From NCBI GenBank assembly GCA_003133485.1, contig PKXR01000203.1, positions 257 to 6,008 on the forward strand: 5,752 bases of DNA. Reading direction: 5' to 3'. Made by a program: the position numbers and the translations under genes. A model generated the notes under the pieces. That model was not told where the DNA came from. It saw only the letters and a list, made by a program, of their open reading frames with translations, and searched no databases. Of the stretch, positions 1 through 5,725 are shown one piece after another (within the stretch, counting starts at the first letter, position 1; every line of letters begins with the position of its first letter). Source of the DNA: Candidatus Dormiibacterota bacterium (GTDB lineage Bacteria; Chloroflexota; Dormibacteria; UBA8260; Bog-877).

Positions 1-1349
1 AGGTAGGCGATGAACTCCAGCAGCGAGGGGTCGGCCCACTGCATGTCCTCGAACACCATCAGTACCGGGCTCTGCTGGGCCAGGCGTTCGAAGAAGAGCC
101 GCCAGGCTGCGAACAGGTCCTGCTTGTCGGGAGCGGTCCGCTCCTCCAGACCGAGCAGGTGGGCCAGACGGGGGGCCACAAAGCGACGATCCTCAGCAAC
201 GGGGACGTACTCGTCCACCGCAGCCTGGAGCTTGGCTAGGGCCGAGTCCCGGTCCTCTGCTTCGAGGATGCCGGCTCTGCCCCTGACCATCTCCGCCAAG
301 GCGAAGTAGGTCACGCCCTGGCCGTAGGCCAAGCACCGTCCCCGGTGCCAGAAGTAGCGCGACTGCAAGCCGTCCATGTATTTGAAGAACTCCCAGGCCA
401 GGCGGGACTTGCCGATGCCTGCGATCCCGGTCACCTGCACCAGGTGGGCCCGTCGGTCCTCGGTGGAGGCGTGGAAAACATCCTTCACCAGGCGGAGCTC
501 GCGGTCCCGACCCACGAAGGGGGCTTCCAGGCGCTCGGACTTGAGCAGGCCCCCCACCCCCGCCACCACTCGGAGCGCTTGGAAGAGGGGGACCGGTTCG
601 GCCTTGCCTTTCAACTCATGGGTGCCTGCGTCCTGGTACGCCACCGCCGCCTCGGTGGCCCGCTTGGTGGCCTCCCCGACCAGCACCGTGCCCGGTTGGC
701 TCTGGGCCTGGATGCGCGAGGCCGTGTTGACCAGGTCGCCCGCCACCATGCCCTGGCCCTTCGCCCCCAGGTTCACCGCGGCCGTACCGGTCAACACCCC
801 GGCCCGGGCCGCGAGCTCGGGCGCGCGGACCTCCGCCCCCAACTCGGCGACCGCCTCCACCAGGTCCAGGGCTGCCCGAACCGCCCGCTCCGCGTCGTCC
901 TCCTGGGCCAAAGGGGCCCCCCATACCGCCATCACCGCGTCCCCGATGAACTTCTCGACCGTCCCCCCGTAGCGCTCCACCAACTCCCGACAGACGTCGA
1001 AGTAGCGGCTGAGCAGCTCGCGGACTTCCTCTGGGTCCCTTGCCTCGGAGAGCGTGGTGAACCCCACCAGGTCCGCGAACAAGACGGACACGATCCGGAG
1101 CTCCACCACGTCTGCCGAGGTCGACCCGGGCGGAGGAGCGGAGGCCGAAGTGGGTGCGGCGGGCCGTAAAGCTCCACTCGGGGCGCGGCCGCCGGCGGCG
1201 GCTATCGGTGCCCCGCACTCCCTGCAGAACTTCTCGGTTGCACCGTTGGCGAATCCGCACGTGGGACACACCTGCGCGACGGCCGCTCCGCATTCGCCAC
1301 AGAACTTGCTGCCCGGGACCGTCTCCGCCCGGCAGTTCGTACAGACCAC
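1..1349 (-). CDS. Zinc-ribbon / class III nucleotide cyclase / P-loop ATPase regulator (C-terminus beyond window)
   Basis: The frame is open from a GTG at 1349 to the left edge: 449 complete codons, no stop and no frameshift. I translated it by hand. Residues 3-45 hold two zinc ribbons, each CxxC-x10-CxxC (Cys 3/6/17/20 and 28/31/42/45). After a Pro/Ala/Ser-rich linker, residues about 83-259 form a class III cyclase domain. Its metal-binding Asp are D93 (FADLVGF) and D137 (KFIGDAVMAVWG). K133 is the adenine-contact Lys, and N208 and R212 (GDLVNTASRIQ) are the transition-state residues. The position of the adenine-selecting Asp appears to be Met201. A P-loop ATPase follows: VGRDREL at 279-285, Walker A GIAGIGKS at 308-315, and Walker B-like VLMVFEDMQWADP at 429-441. 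Proteins of this architecture usually continue for several hundred residues, often into TPR-like repeats, so most of the C-terminus is probably missing. Likely role: cytosolic signalling protein making cAMP, or an ATPase-coupled regulator; the input and product are not evident. The family call is very secure, the catalytic output is not. Confidence 0.93.
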   Translation of the reverse strand, partial: MVCTNCRAETVPGSKFCGECGAAVAQVCPTCGFANGATEKFCRECGAPIAAAGGRAPSGALRPAAPTSASAPPPGSTSADVVELRIVSVLFADLVGFTTLSEARDPEEVRELLSRYFDVCRELVERYGGTVEKFIGDAVMAVWGAPLAQEDDAERAVRAALDLVEAVAELGAEVRAPELAARAGVLTGTAAVNLGAKGQGMVAGDLVNTASRIQAQSQPGTVLVGEATKRATEAAVAYQDAGTHELKGKAEPVPLFQALRVVAGVGGLLKSERLEAPFVGRDRELRLVKDVFHASTEDRRAHLVQVTGIAGIGKSRLAWEFFKYMDGLQSRYFWHRGRCLAYGQGVTYFALAEMVRGRAGILEAEDRDSALAKLQAAVDEYVPVAEDRRFVAPRLAHLLGLEERTAPDKQDLFAAWRLFFERLAQQSPVLMVFEDMQWADPSLLEFIAY

Positions 1350-1356
1350 CTGCGCG

Positions 1357-1364
1357 CCTCCTTT
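1357..1364 (-). promoter_or_regulatory. Ribosome binding site of the cyclase/ATPase gene
   Basis: The minus strand reads AAAGGAGG, followed by 7 nt and then GTG GTC TGT. This near-perfect Shine-Dalgarno site fixes the GTG start at 1349. The first zinc-ribbon cysteine is codon 3, as is common when this domain opens a protein. The frame stays open further upstream, but no other start there has comparable support. Confidence 0.8.
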
Positions 1365-1445
1365 AGAGCCCCTGACGCGCCCCGAATGGTATCCACCACG
1401 GCCTCCTAGTGGATTCTCTGGCGGAAGCGCTGGCCCAGGGTGTCG

Positions 1446-1805
1446 CTACTTGGGGCGGGAGGTCTTCGGCCCGGTGGGAAGGACTTTACTTCGAGCGACC
1501 GCCTTCTCCACCGATGGCCTTGCCGCCTCCGGCCGCTCCCGCCAGGACCTGGGAATGGTGACGTAGCGGGCCATCGGCCGCTCCACCGGCCCGAATGGGC
1601 CCGTTCCCGGTTCTTCGAGAAGCCGCACCCGGCCCACGTCGTCCAGCTTGACGCCTACGTCCGCTCCGAAGAGTCCCATGAACATTTTCCCGTTCACGAA
1701 CGCACCAAGATCGCCAAACGTTGGCTTCACCTCGACCGCAGGTCCAGCCGGAACCATAGCGCGAAAGTAAGCCTTGTCATCCTCGGTTGGCCTAGGGATC
1801 TTCAC
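1446..1805 (-). CDS. TfoX N-terminal-domain protein
   Basis: A 119-residue protein that matches the TfoX_N domain along most of its length. Recognisable pieces are the FGDLGAFVNGK segment (30-40), which continues MFMGLFG (41-47), then VKLDD (52-56), GPFGP..RPMARYVTIP (69-85) and SWRE.PEA with a C-terminal helix (87-103). The tail is basic (LPTGPKTSRPK). TfoX/Sxy is a competence regulator in gammaproteobacteria. Stand-alone TfoX_N proteins are common in actinobacteria and have no settled role, so a competence function should not be assumed. The start is a GTG whose GTGA overlaps the TGA stop of the upstream gene. No strong ribosome site precedes it, which points to translational coupling. The cyclase/ATPase gene begins about 100 nt downstream on the same strand and may share the transcript. 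Confidence 0.85.
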   Translation of the reverse strand: MKIPRPTEDDKAYFRAMVPAGPAVEVKPTFGDLGAFVNGKMFMGLFGADVGVKLDDVGRVRLLEEPGTGPFGPVERPMARYVTIPRSWRERPEAARPSVEKAVARSKVLPTGPKTSRPK

Positions 1806-2452
1806 ATTCGGGCCATATTGGGTGCCGAGATACGTGCCCTGAGAGTCGCCACGCCGACGCCGGACAGGTCGCCCAAACCAGCGGAGCGGCCCGTCATGCC
1901 CAGCAGGAGCGAAATCAACGGTCCGCTGACTTCGGGACCGGTACCCGTCGACCAGTCGGCGTCAGTCGCGTAGAGAGCTAGCCCCGCGATGCGCCGCTTG
2001 CTTCCCAACAGCAGGTTGGACCCCTTATAGAAATCTGCCACGCCGGTGAGCGTCTCCGCGGGGTATTCGCGCCGAATCCCCAGCGGGCGACGGATATCTT
2101 CGCCATGCAGGACCGCCTCGCCGACCATGGCGGTGATCGGCCCTGGAGGATGGGTGATGGCCGTAATCAGCGCCTGGAAGTGGGACAGAGTGTCACCGTA
2201 AGGGCCGGTAGTTTCTCTAGCAACGTCCTTGGCGGTCATCGCATTGAACTGAAACCGCGATCCGGCAAGACCGGCGATGAACTTCAGCGGAGTCGATTTT
2301 GCGGTAGCCACCATGTGGCCAAGGACGTCTCTGACCGTCCAGAGCTCGCAGAGGGATGGTGTTGCCCACTGCTGATCGTTCAGGGATTCAAGGTCTGCCG
2401 CGAGAGCTCGCCGCTCGGTGTGGATTTGCGACCAGAGCTCAGTGTTTGCCAT
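1802..2452 (-). CDS. Maleylpyruvate isomerase family mycothiol-dependent enzyme (DinB fold)
   Basis: A 216-residue protein of the DinB/YfiT four-helix-bundle superfamily, TIGR03083-like. The N-terminal helix (5-24) leads into the signature LCELWTVRDVLGHM (34-47), in which His46 is the first expected metal ligand. A second signature, GEAVLHGEDIRRPLG (111-125), supplies His116 and nearby Glu/Asp. The C-terminal part, with LISLLLGMTGR, is typical of the longer mycothiol-type members. Family members use a divalent metal and a thiol cofactor such as mycothiol in isomerisation, transfer or detoxification. The substrate here is unknown, and maleylpyruvate itself is only the family name. I chose the ATG at 2452 because GGGGGA lies 8 nt upstream and homologous sequence starts there. 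The same frame continues to 2611, but that extra N-terminus resembles nothing in the family. The stop overlaps the GTG of the TfoX-domain gene. Confidence 0.85.
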   Translation of the reverse strand: MANTELWSQIHTERRALAADLESLNDQQWATPSLCELWTVRDVLGHMVATAKSTPLKFIAGLAGSRFQFNAMTAKDVARETTGPYGDTLSHFQALITAITHPPGPITAMVGEAVLHGEDIRRPLGIRREYPAETLTGVADFYKGSNLLLGSKRRIAGLALYATDADWSTGTGPEVSGPLISLLLGMTGRSAGLGDLSGVGVATLRARISAPNMARM

Positions 2453-2679
2453 CGTGCTATCCCCCATTCCGAGGTTGCCCTCAGGAACCACCGTTCCACT
2501 CGAAGTCATCCTACCGGGGCCGCAGTCCGTTCCAGAAGGATTTCCTTCCGGACCAAGCTCGGCCACTGTGAGGTCGGGGCGAACGTTGCTGCCCTCGCGC
2601 CGCGTCCACAAGGACCTGGCAAGCTCTCAATCGCTGATGATGCAGAGCGTCAACCTGATCGATACCACGGAGGGAAGAG
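2453..2679. other. Divergent intergenic region between the DinB-fold gene and the first Rid gene
   Basis: These 227 nt should hold promoters for both the leftward DinB-fold/TfoX pair and the rightward Rid gene. A minus-strand TAGGAT at 2508-2513 could be a -10 element, but I see no convincing -35 partner. The plus strand has no clear -10/-35 pair ahead of the Rid ribosome site. No operator-like palindrome stands out. Frames crossing this region are open but show no family signatures. Confidence 0.4.
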
Positions 2680-3057
2680 ATGCCCAGGGATTGCGTGACC
2701 GCTGCCGCAGCACCGAACTCGCAGGCGTACAGCCAAGCTGTAAAGGCCGCTGGCCTGGTGTTCGTTTCCGGTCAGGCCGGCTTTGACCCCGCCACCGGTG
2801 AGCTTGCCGGTACGACCGTCCAGGAGCAGACGCGCCAGTGTTTGAAGAACGTGTCAGCGATTTTGGACGCTGCGGGGAGTTCACTTGACAACATCGTCAG
2901 CGCCACGTTCATCCTACGCGACCCCCAGGACTTTGCGGAGATGGATGAAGAGTGGAAGGCGTGGTTTCCGAGCGACCCGCCCGCTAGGCAAGGTGCCAAA
3001 CTCCCCATTGAGGTGGCGGGTCTCCGTGTGTCAATCGCCGTTATCGCGAAGGCTTGA
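2680..3057 (+). CDS. RidA-family protein (YjgF/YER057c/UK114), first of two
   Basis: A 125-residue protein matching the Rid family over its full length, which is the usual size. Landmarks are the N-terminal AAAAP..QAYSQAV (8-21), LVFVSGQAGFDP.TGELAG (26-44), EQTRQCLKNV.AILDAAG (49-66), the ATFILRDPQDFAEMDEEW segment (75-92), and FPSDPPAR..AKLPIEVAGL (96-115). RidA proteins are cytosolic homotrimers that hydrolyse reactive enamine/imine intermediates from PLP enzymes. Arg103 aligns with the essential Arg of E. coli RidA (R105 there). Counting 15 residues on, the position usually held by Glu (E120 in E. coli) is Ser118 in the strand VSIAVIA. This could alter activity or specificity. GGAGG at 2669-2673, 6 nt before ATG, fixes the start. 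A second, distant Rid gene follows after 91 nt on the same strand. Confidence 0.92.
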   Translation: MPRDCVTAAAAPNSQAYSQAVKAAGLVFVSGQAGFDPATGELAGTTVQEQTRQCLKNVSAILDAAGSSLDNIVSATFILRDPQDFAEMDEEWKAWFPSDPPARQGAKLPIEVAGLRVSIAVIAKA

Positions 3058-3091
3058 GGCCGACGGCAGGGGGATCCGGCCCTACCGCACG

Positions 3092-3104
3092 GACTTAGGC
3101 TGTC
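3092..3104 (+). repeat. 13-nt direct repeat, copy 1 (GACTTAGGCTGTC)
   Basis: This copy is identical to 3672-3684. It lies between the two Rid genes, 44 nt before the second start. With its partner it brackets the second Rid gene. The match is short enough to arise by chance in a window this size. Confidence 0.5.
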
Positions 3105-3148
3105 CACAGCTACAAGCTGCGAACCCTAGAGTGGAGGGACAGGTTCCG

Positions 3149-3580
3149 ATGGAAATACGCGACAATCGTGCGTCACGTAAGGTGATCGTCCCCGAGGTGT
3201 GGGCCGACTTCTACGAGGAGACCCACATCCCGGCGGGCGTGAGTGTCGGCGGCACGCTGCGACTGACGGGACATACGGGTGAGACGGCAGATGGAGCGTT
3301 CTCGGCCGATGCGGAGACGCAGATACGACAGGTGTTTCGCAATATCGGATTGACTCTGGCCGAGGCCGGAGTGCACTGGTCCGACGTTGTTGAAATCAAC
3401 TCGTACCACGTTGGCCTGCTGATCCAGGCGGAAGCCGTTCTCAGGGTCGCCGCTGAGTTCTTGGAGAACCCCTTTCCCGCATGGACGGCGGTAGGAGTCA
3501 CCGAACTAATTCACCCGCAGGCACTGGTGGAGATCAGCTGCGTCGCTGTCGTATCAACTGGTACGGCTGGTACGGCTTAG
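3149..3580 (+). CDS. Rid-family protein (YjgF/YER057c/UK114), second, divergent paralog
   Basis: A 143-residue protein of the Rid superfamily. Core landmarks are the RKVIVPEVWADFYEETH opening (10-26), VGGTLRLTGHTG (33-44), ETQIRQVFRNIGLTLAEAG (56-74), WSDVVEINSYHVGL (77-90) and FPAWTAVGVTELIHPQALVEISCVAV (109-134). The PAWTAVGV form belongs to a separate subgroup of the superfamily in which the catalytic Arg of true RidA is replaced, here by Trp112; the conserved Glu (E128) is kept. Imine deaminase activity is therefore doubtful, and the substrate is unknown. I use the ATG at 3149, preceded by GGAGGG at 3133-3138, although the 10-nt spacing is slightly long. The same frame is open back to 2885, but that part only shadows the first Rid gene. 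Both Rid genes share a strand and may be co-transcribed, although 91 nt also leaves room for a separate promoter. Confidence 0.87.
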   Translation: MEIRDNRASRKVIVPEVWADFYEETHIPAGVSVGGTLRLTGHTGETADGAFSADAETQIRQVFRNIGLTLAEAGVHWSDVVEINSYHVGLLIQAEAVLRVAAEFLENPFPAWTAVGVTELIHPQALVEISCVAVVSTGTAGTA

Positions 3581-3609
3581 AACCTCATCACCGACCGCTA
3601 CCGTTGCAA

Positions 3610-3631
3610 GGCACGCCGCAAAAGTCGTGCC
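3610..3631 (+). terminator. Hairpin after the second Rid gene, possible terminator
   Basis: GGCACG (3610-3615) and CGTGCC (3626-3631) form a 6-bp stem with a 10-nt loop, 30 nt past the stop codon. No T-run follows on either strand, so it is at best a weak or Rho-assisted terminator. The rest of 3581-3752 shows no gene that I recognise. Confidence 0.3.
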
Positions 3632-3671
3632 GGGAGGGCTGGACTTCACTGAGCGAACATGTCGGGTTCTT

Positions 3672-3684
3672 GACTTAGGCTGTC
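3672..3684 (+). repeat. 13-nt direct repeat, copy 2 (GACTTAGGCTGTC)
   Basis: This copy is identical to 3092-3104. It lies 91 nt past the second Rid stop and about 70 nt from the 3' end of the tRNA-Sec fragment. Confidence 0.5.
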
Positions 3685-3752
3685 AAACGCCCTCGGAGAC
3701 GTAAAACTTGCCCGAGCGACCGCCTAACAAGGGACCCATTTGATCTCAAAAA

Positions 3753-3816
3753 TGGCGGAGGGACGGGGATTCGAACCCCAGGGAGCCTTGCGGCCCCAGC
3801 GGTTTTGAAGACCGTC
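3753..3816 (-). tRNA. selC: tRNA-Sec (UCA) 3' half; 5' half absent; probable integration-site remnant
   Basis: On the minus strand the anticodon stem-loop CGGT-CTTCAAA-ACCG (3814-3800) places UCA at 3808-3806, the anticodon of selenocysteine tRNA. A long variable arm follows: GGGGCC, a GCAA loop, then GGCTCC, giving 6 bp including one G-T pair. Next is a T arm (TGGGG-TTCGAAT-CCCCG), the 3' acceptor strand TCCCTCC, the G discriminator and an encoded CCA ending at 3753. A complete tRNA-Sec would need a GGAGGGAC-like 5' strand roughly 30-35 nt before the anticodon, plus a D arm. The sequence at about 3843-3817 pairs with neither. I therefore read this as a 3' half only, with the break at or just before the anticodon stem. 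That is typical of an att repeat left by integration into a tRNA gene. Identity as tRNA-Sec is secure; an unusual intact tRNA is unlikely. Confidence 0.8.
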
Positions 3817-3932
3817 TGAGTGCCACATCCGGTCATCGAGCGCAACCCGCGAGAAGCAGCCACGCCAACGGGCCTGTCCGGAATGATTCCCTTCTGGACC
3901 ATCCACGGCAGGTTACGAACTCAATCCGAAGC

Positions 3933-4847
3933 TCAGGCCAGGTTGGCGAACACGGGTGCTAGCTGCTCGAGGGTGTCGATCGTGGGCGGCCAGGGCATGA
4001 TCTCCACCCTCGTTACGCCAACCTCGGCGAAGTGTGCGATCGTGTCCGTGATCTGCTGGACCGAGCCCGTGATTGCCACACCAAGCCCTGCCGCCTCGGC
4101 CGACTTGGCGTCACCCGGCTCGACGAACGCACCGACTGATCGGCCGATCGTCGCCGGGTCGCGCCCGATCCCCTCACAGATCCGATCCAGCTGCTCGATC
4201 GTCGCGGCGAACGCCTCAGGCAAGCTACTGGACCTGGCGAAGTCACTCCACGTGTCGGCATGCGTGGCCGCCGACGTCATCGTGCGCGTCGAATGCCCGC
4301 CCATCATCAGAGGTACGCGGCCCGGTCGAGGCCCACGAGGGCGCACCTCAGCACCAGTGGCGTGGTGAAACTCGCCGTCGAGCGTCACGTCTGACGCACC
4401 GCGCAACAATGGCACGATGATCTCCAGCGCCTCGAGGTAGCGCGACACCGTCTTATCGGCCGGGAACCCGAAGGCCACGGCCCCTCCCCGGTGACCTGCA
4501 CCGAGCCCCAGCACGAAGCGTCCACCCGTGATCTCATCCAGCGTCTCAGCAGCCCGGACCACCATTCCCGGGTTGTGCTGCAGAGCCGACATCACCCACG
4601 TCCCCACATGCACCTTGGAGGTGCTCGCTGCTACCGCCCCAGTCATCGTGAGGCAATCCCACCAGCCACGCGGGCCAGGCCACTCGGGCACTCGCCACAA
4701 GATCTCGTCCGCCAGCCACACCGTGGCGACGCCCAGGTCCTCGCCGCGACGAGCCCACGAGCTGATCTCCGCCCACGTCGGCTTGGCACCGTCGTTAGGC
4801 CGCTCGTGCATCGGCAGCACCAACCCAAGAGCCACACTCGTACCCAT
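3933..4847 (-). CDS. LLM-class flavin/F420-dependent oxidoreductase
   Basis: A 304-residue TIM-barrel protein of the luciferase-like monooxygenase superfamily, near the normal length of about 290-340. Visible landmarks are the first strand VALGLVLPMH (5-14), RGEDLGVATVWLADE (34-48), the V.VGTWVMSALQHNPGMVVRAAETLDEITGGRFVLGLGAG block (78-118), RYLEALEI (136-143) followed by LLRG, and PLMMGGHS (179-186). The C-terminus has VGVTRVEIMPWPP, the usual last strand before the closing helix. Actinobacterial members mostly use F420, while others use FMNH2 with oxygen; the sequence alone does not settle the cofactor or substrate. AGGAGG at 4854-4859 lies 6 nt before the ATG and fixes the start. The gene stands alone on its transcript as far as can be seen, and its 3' end faces the tRNA-Sec fragment. 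Confidence 0.92.
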   Translation of the reverse strand: MGTSVALGLVLPMHERPNDGAKPTWAEISSWARRGEDLGVATVWLADEILWRVPEWPGPRGWWDCLTMTGAVAASTSKVHVGTWVMSALQHNPGMVVRAAETLDEITGGRFVLGLGAGHRGGAVAFGFPADKTVSRYLEALEIIVPLLRGASDVTLDGEFHHATGAEVRPRGPRPGRVPLMMGGHSTRTMTSAATHADTWSDFARSSSLPEAFAATIEQLDRICEGIGRDPATIGRSVGAFVEPGDAKSAEAAGLGVAITGSVQQITDTIAHFAEVGVTRVEIMPWPPTIDTLEQLAPVFANLA

Positions 4848-4859
4848 CGCTCCCCTCCT

Positions 4860-5167
4860 GCCCGCGTGCGGGACGTTAGATAGCCATCATCGGAAAGACC
4901 GAGACTCAGCTCCAGTGATCTGCACCCGCCACGCTATCCATCGTAGGCACGATGGCCGAGGAGGTGGGGCTCCGCCCGAGTAACGGTAGTGACCGGAGCA
5001 TCTGACCCCGGGGGGGCAACCGCTGGGACTGCGAGGCTCTGCGTGAGCTGGTCTTACGCGGCGCGGCCATGGCCTCGGTACCCGCTCGCAGGCGGACGCT
5101 GGATCCGCGGACGACCACCGCACCACCCTGACCAGCCCAGGTACCGGGGTGAGGGCGCACAGGGCGC
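4860..5167. other. Gene-free region upstream of the LLM gene
   Basis: About 310 nt lie between the LLM ribosome site and the end of the MarR-like ORF. Several frames are open on both strands, but their products are Arg/Pro/Ser-rich with no family signature and no ribosome site. There is a G7 run near 5010. The LLM promoter should lie at about 4865-4925 on the minus strand, but I could not pick convincing -35/-10 elements. The length and composition would also fit decayed sequence. Confidence 0.4.
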
Positions 5168-5542
5168 CTAAGCCGAACTGACGTGAGCCCGAAGTGGAAG
5201 CGGTGCCCCGACGATGGACCCTCCGGAGGTGTACAGCGACCTCCTAGGAGGCGACCCGCTCCGCCGCCTCCCGGCCGCGGTCAGCTCGACGAGAACACTC
5301 CGGCGGTCCTCCTCTCTCCACCTACGTCGTACGAGCCCGCGACGCTCGAGCGAGTCGATCAGGCCGGTGAAGGTGGGACGGGTGACGATCAGACGATCAC
5401 TGATGTGGGCCGGCGTCATGGGCTCGTCCGAGCCAGGGTGACTCACGACTACCCATCCCAAGTCCCGCCTCAGGGCGGCTATGTGGCCACGCAGTGTCCC
5501 GTGCGGGTCCAATGGGACTTCCTGAGGCCTGGCGAGCCGCAA
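5168..5542 (-). CDS. MarR-family winged-helix regulator, probably truncated or decaying
   Basis: The ORF encodes 124 residues, against the usual 140-170 for MarR proteins. Its centre is a clear MarR winged helix. [13 protein letters not shown] (about 39-51) begins the helix-turn-helix, [18 protein letters not shown] (about 54-71) is the recognition helix, and [22 protein letters not shown] (about 72-93) is the wing. The ends do not fit. After LTAAGRR, where the family continues into a long dimerisation helix, the reading turns into unrelated [14 protein letters not shown]. In a shifted frame the same DNA reads AAERVAS then a TAG, which hints at a frameshift. The N-terminus lacks the usual LGLT..Q..VL helix before the HTH. 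The assumed TTG start is immediately after AAGGGGG, which is too close for a good ribosome site; an in-frame TGA at 5557-5555 limits how far upstream it could begin. It diverges from an aldo/keto reductase gene, a common layout for a MarR-controlled target. Confidence 0.65.
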   Translation of the reverse strand: MRLARPQEVPLDPHGTLRGHIAALRRDLGWVVVSHPGSDEPMTPAHISDRLIVTRPTFTGLIDSLERRGLVRRRWREEDRRSVLVELTAAGRRRSGSPPRRSLYTSGGSIVGAPLPLRAHVSSA

Positions 5543-5725
5543 CCCCCTTCGCCGTCAGTGGAGCGCAGAATCGAACTGGGCCTTGAGTTCGAAGTGGGTG
5601 TCGTGGCCAAACTGGTGGCTACACACTTCTCGACCGTCAACCTGCAGCGACAGGTCAGGGGCTGCTCACTTTCTCACCCAGTTCCTCCAGACCACATTTC
5701 GACCACAACTTTAAGGAGAAGCCAC
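5543..5725. promoter_or_regulatory. Intergenic region between divergent MarR-like and aldo/keto reductase genes
   Basis: This region should carry the aldo/keto reductase promoter. ACCTG-CAGCGA-CAGGT (5640-5655) is a short inverted repeat that could be an operator. The ribosome site AAGGAG is at 5713-5718. A minus-strand frame is open for 36 codons between stops at 5668 and 5555, in the same frame as the MarR-like ORF, but I do not recognise it. Confidence 0.35.

Noticed and set aside
345..1169. Long plus-strand open frames across 10-1169, and other minus-strand frames at 616-1293 and 932-1177.
   Set aside because: They are shadows of the cyclase/ATPase gene. Their products show no family features, whereas the minus-strand frame from 1349 shows zinc-ribbon, cyclase and Walker motifs without interruption.
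2453..2611. N-terminal extension of the DinB-fold protein to a start at 2611, or to the ATG at 2467.
   Set aside because: The extra residues have no counterpart in the family, and the best ribosome site (GGGGGA) serves the ATG at 2452.
2885..3148. Upstream extension of the second Rid protein to 2885 (231 residues).
   Set aside because: The extension overlaps the first Rid gene out of frame. Rid homology begins only after 3149, where a GGAGGG precedes the ATG.
3881..3900. A GAAGGGAAT-like minus-strand stretch that could resemble a tRNA-Sec 5' acceptor strand.
   Set aside because: It has a mismatch to the 3' strand, is too far (about 85 nt) from the anticodon, and is not followed by a convincing D arm. 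It would require an intron-like insertion not known for this tRNA.
3675..3906. Two minus-strand frames of 60-75 codons across the tRNA-Sec fragment.
   Set aside because: Their sequence is the translated tRNA arms; there is no protein family or ribosome site.
4491..5171. Plus- and minus-strand frames over the 5' part of the LLM gene and the region 4887-5171.
   Set aside because: Those inside the LLM gene are shadows. Those in the intergenic part are Arg/Pro/Ser-rich, lack ribosome sites and match no family that I recognise.
5214..5441. Plus-strand frame opposite the MarR-like ORF, and the open plus frame leading into the aldo/keto reductase ATG.
   Set aside because: The first is antisense to a clear winged-helix motif. 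The second lacks a start with a ribosome site, and the ATG at 5726 has a strong one.
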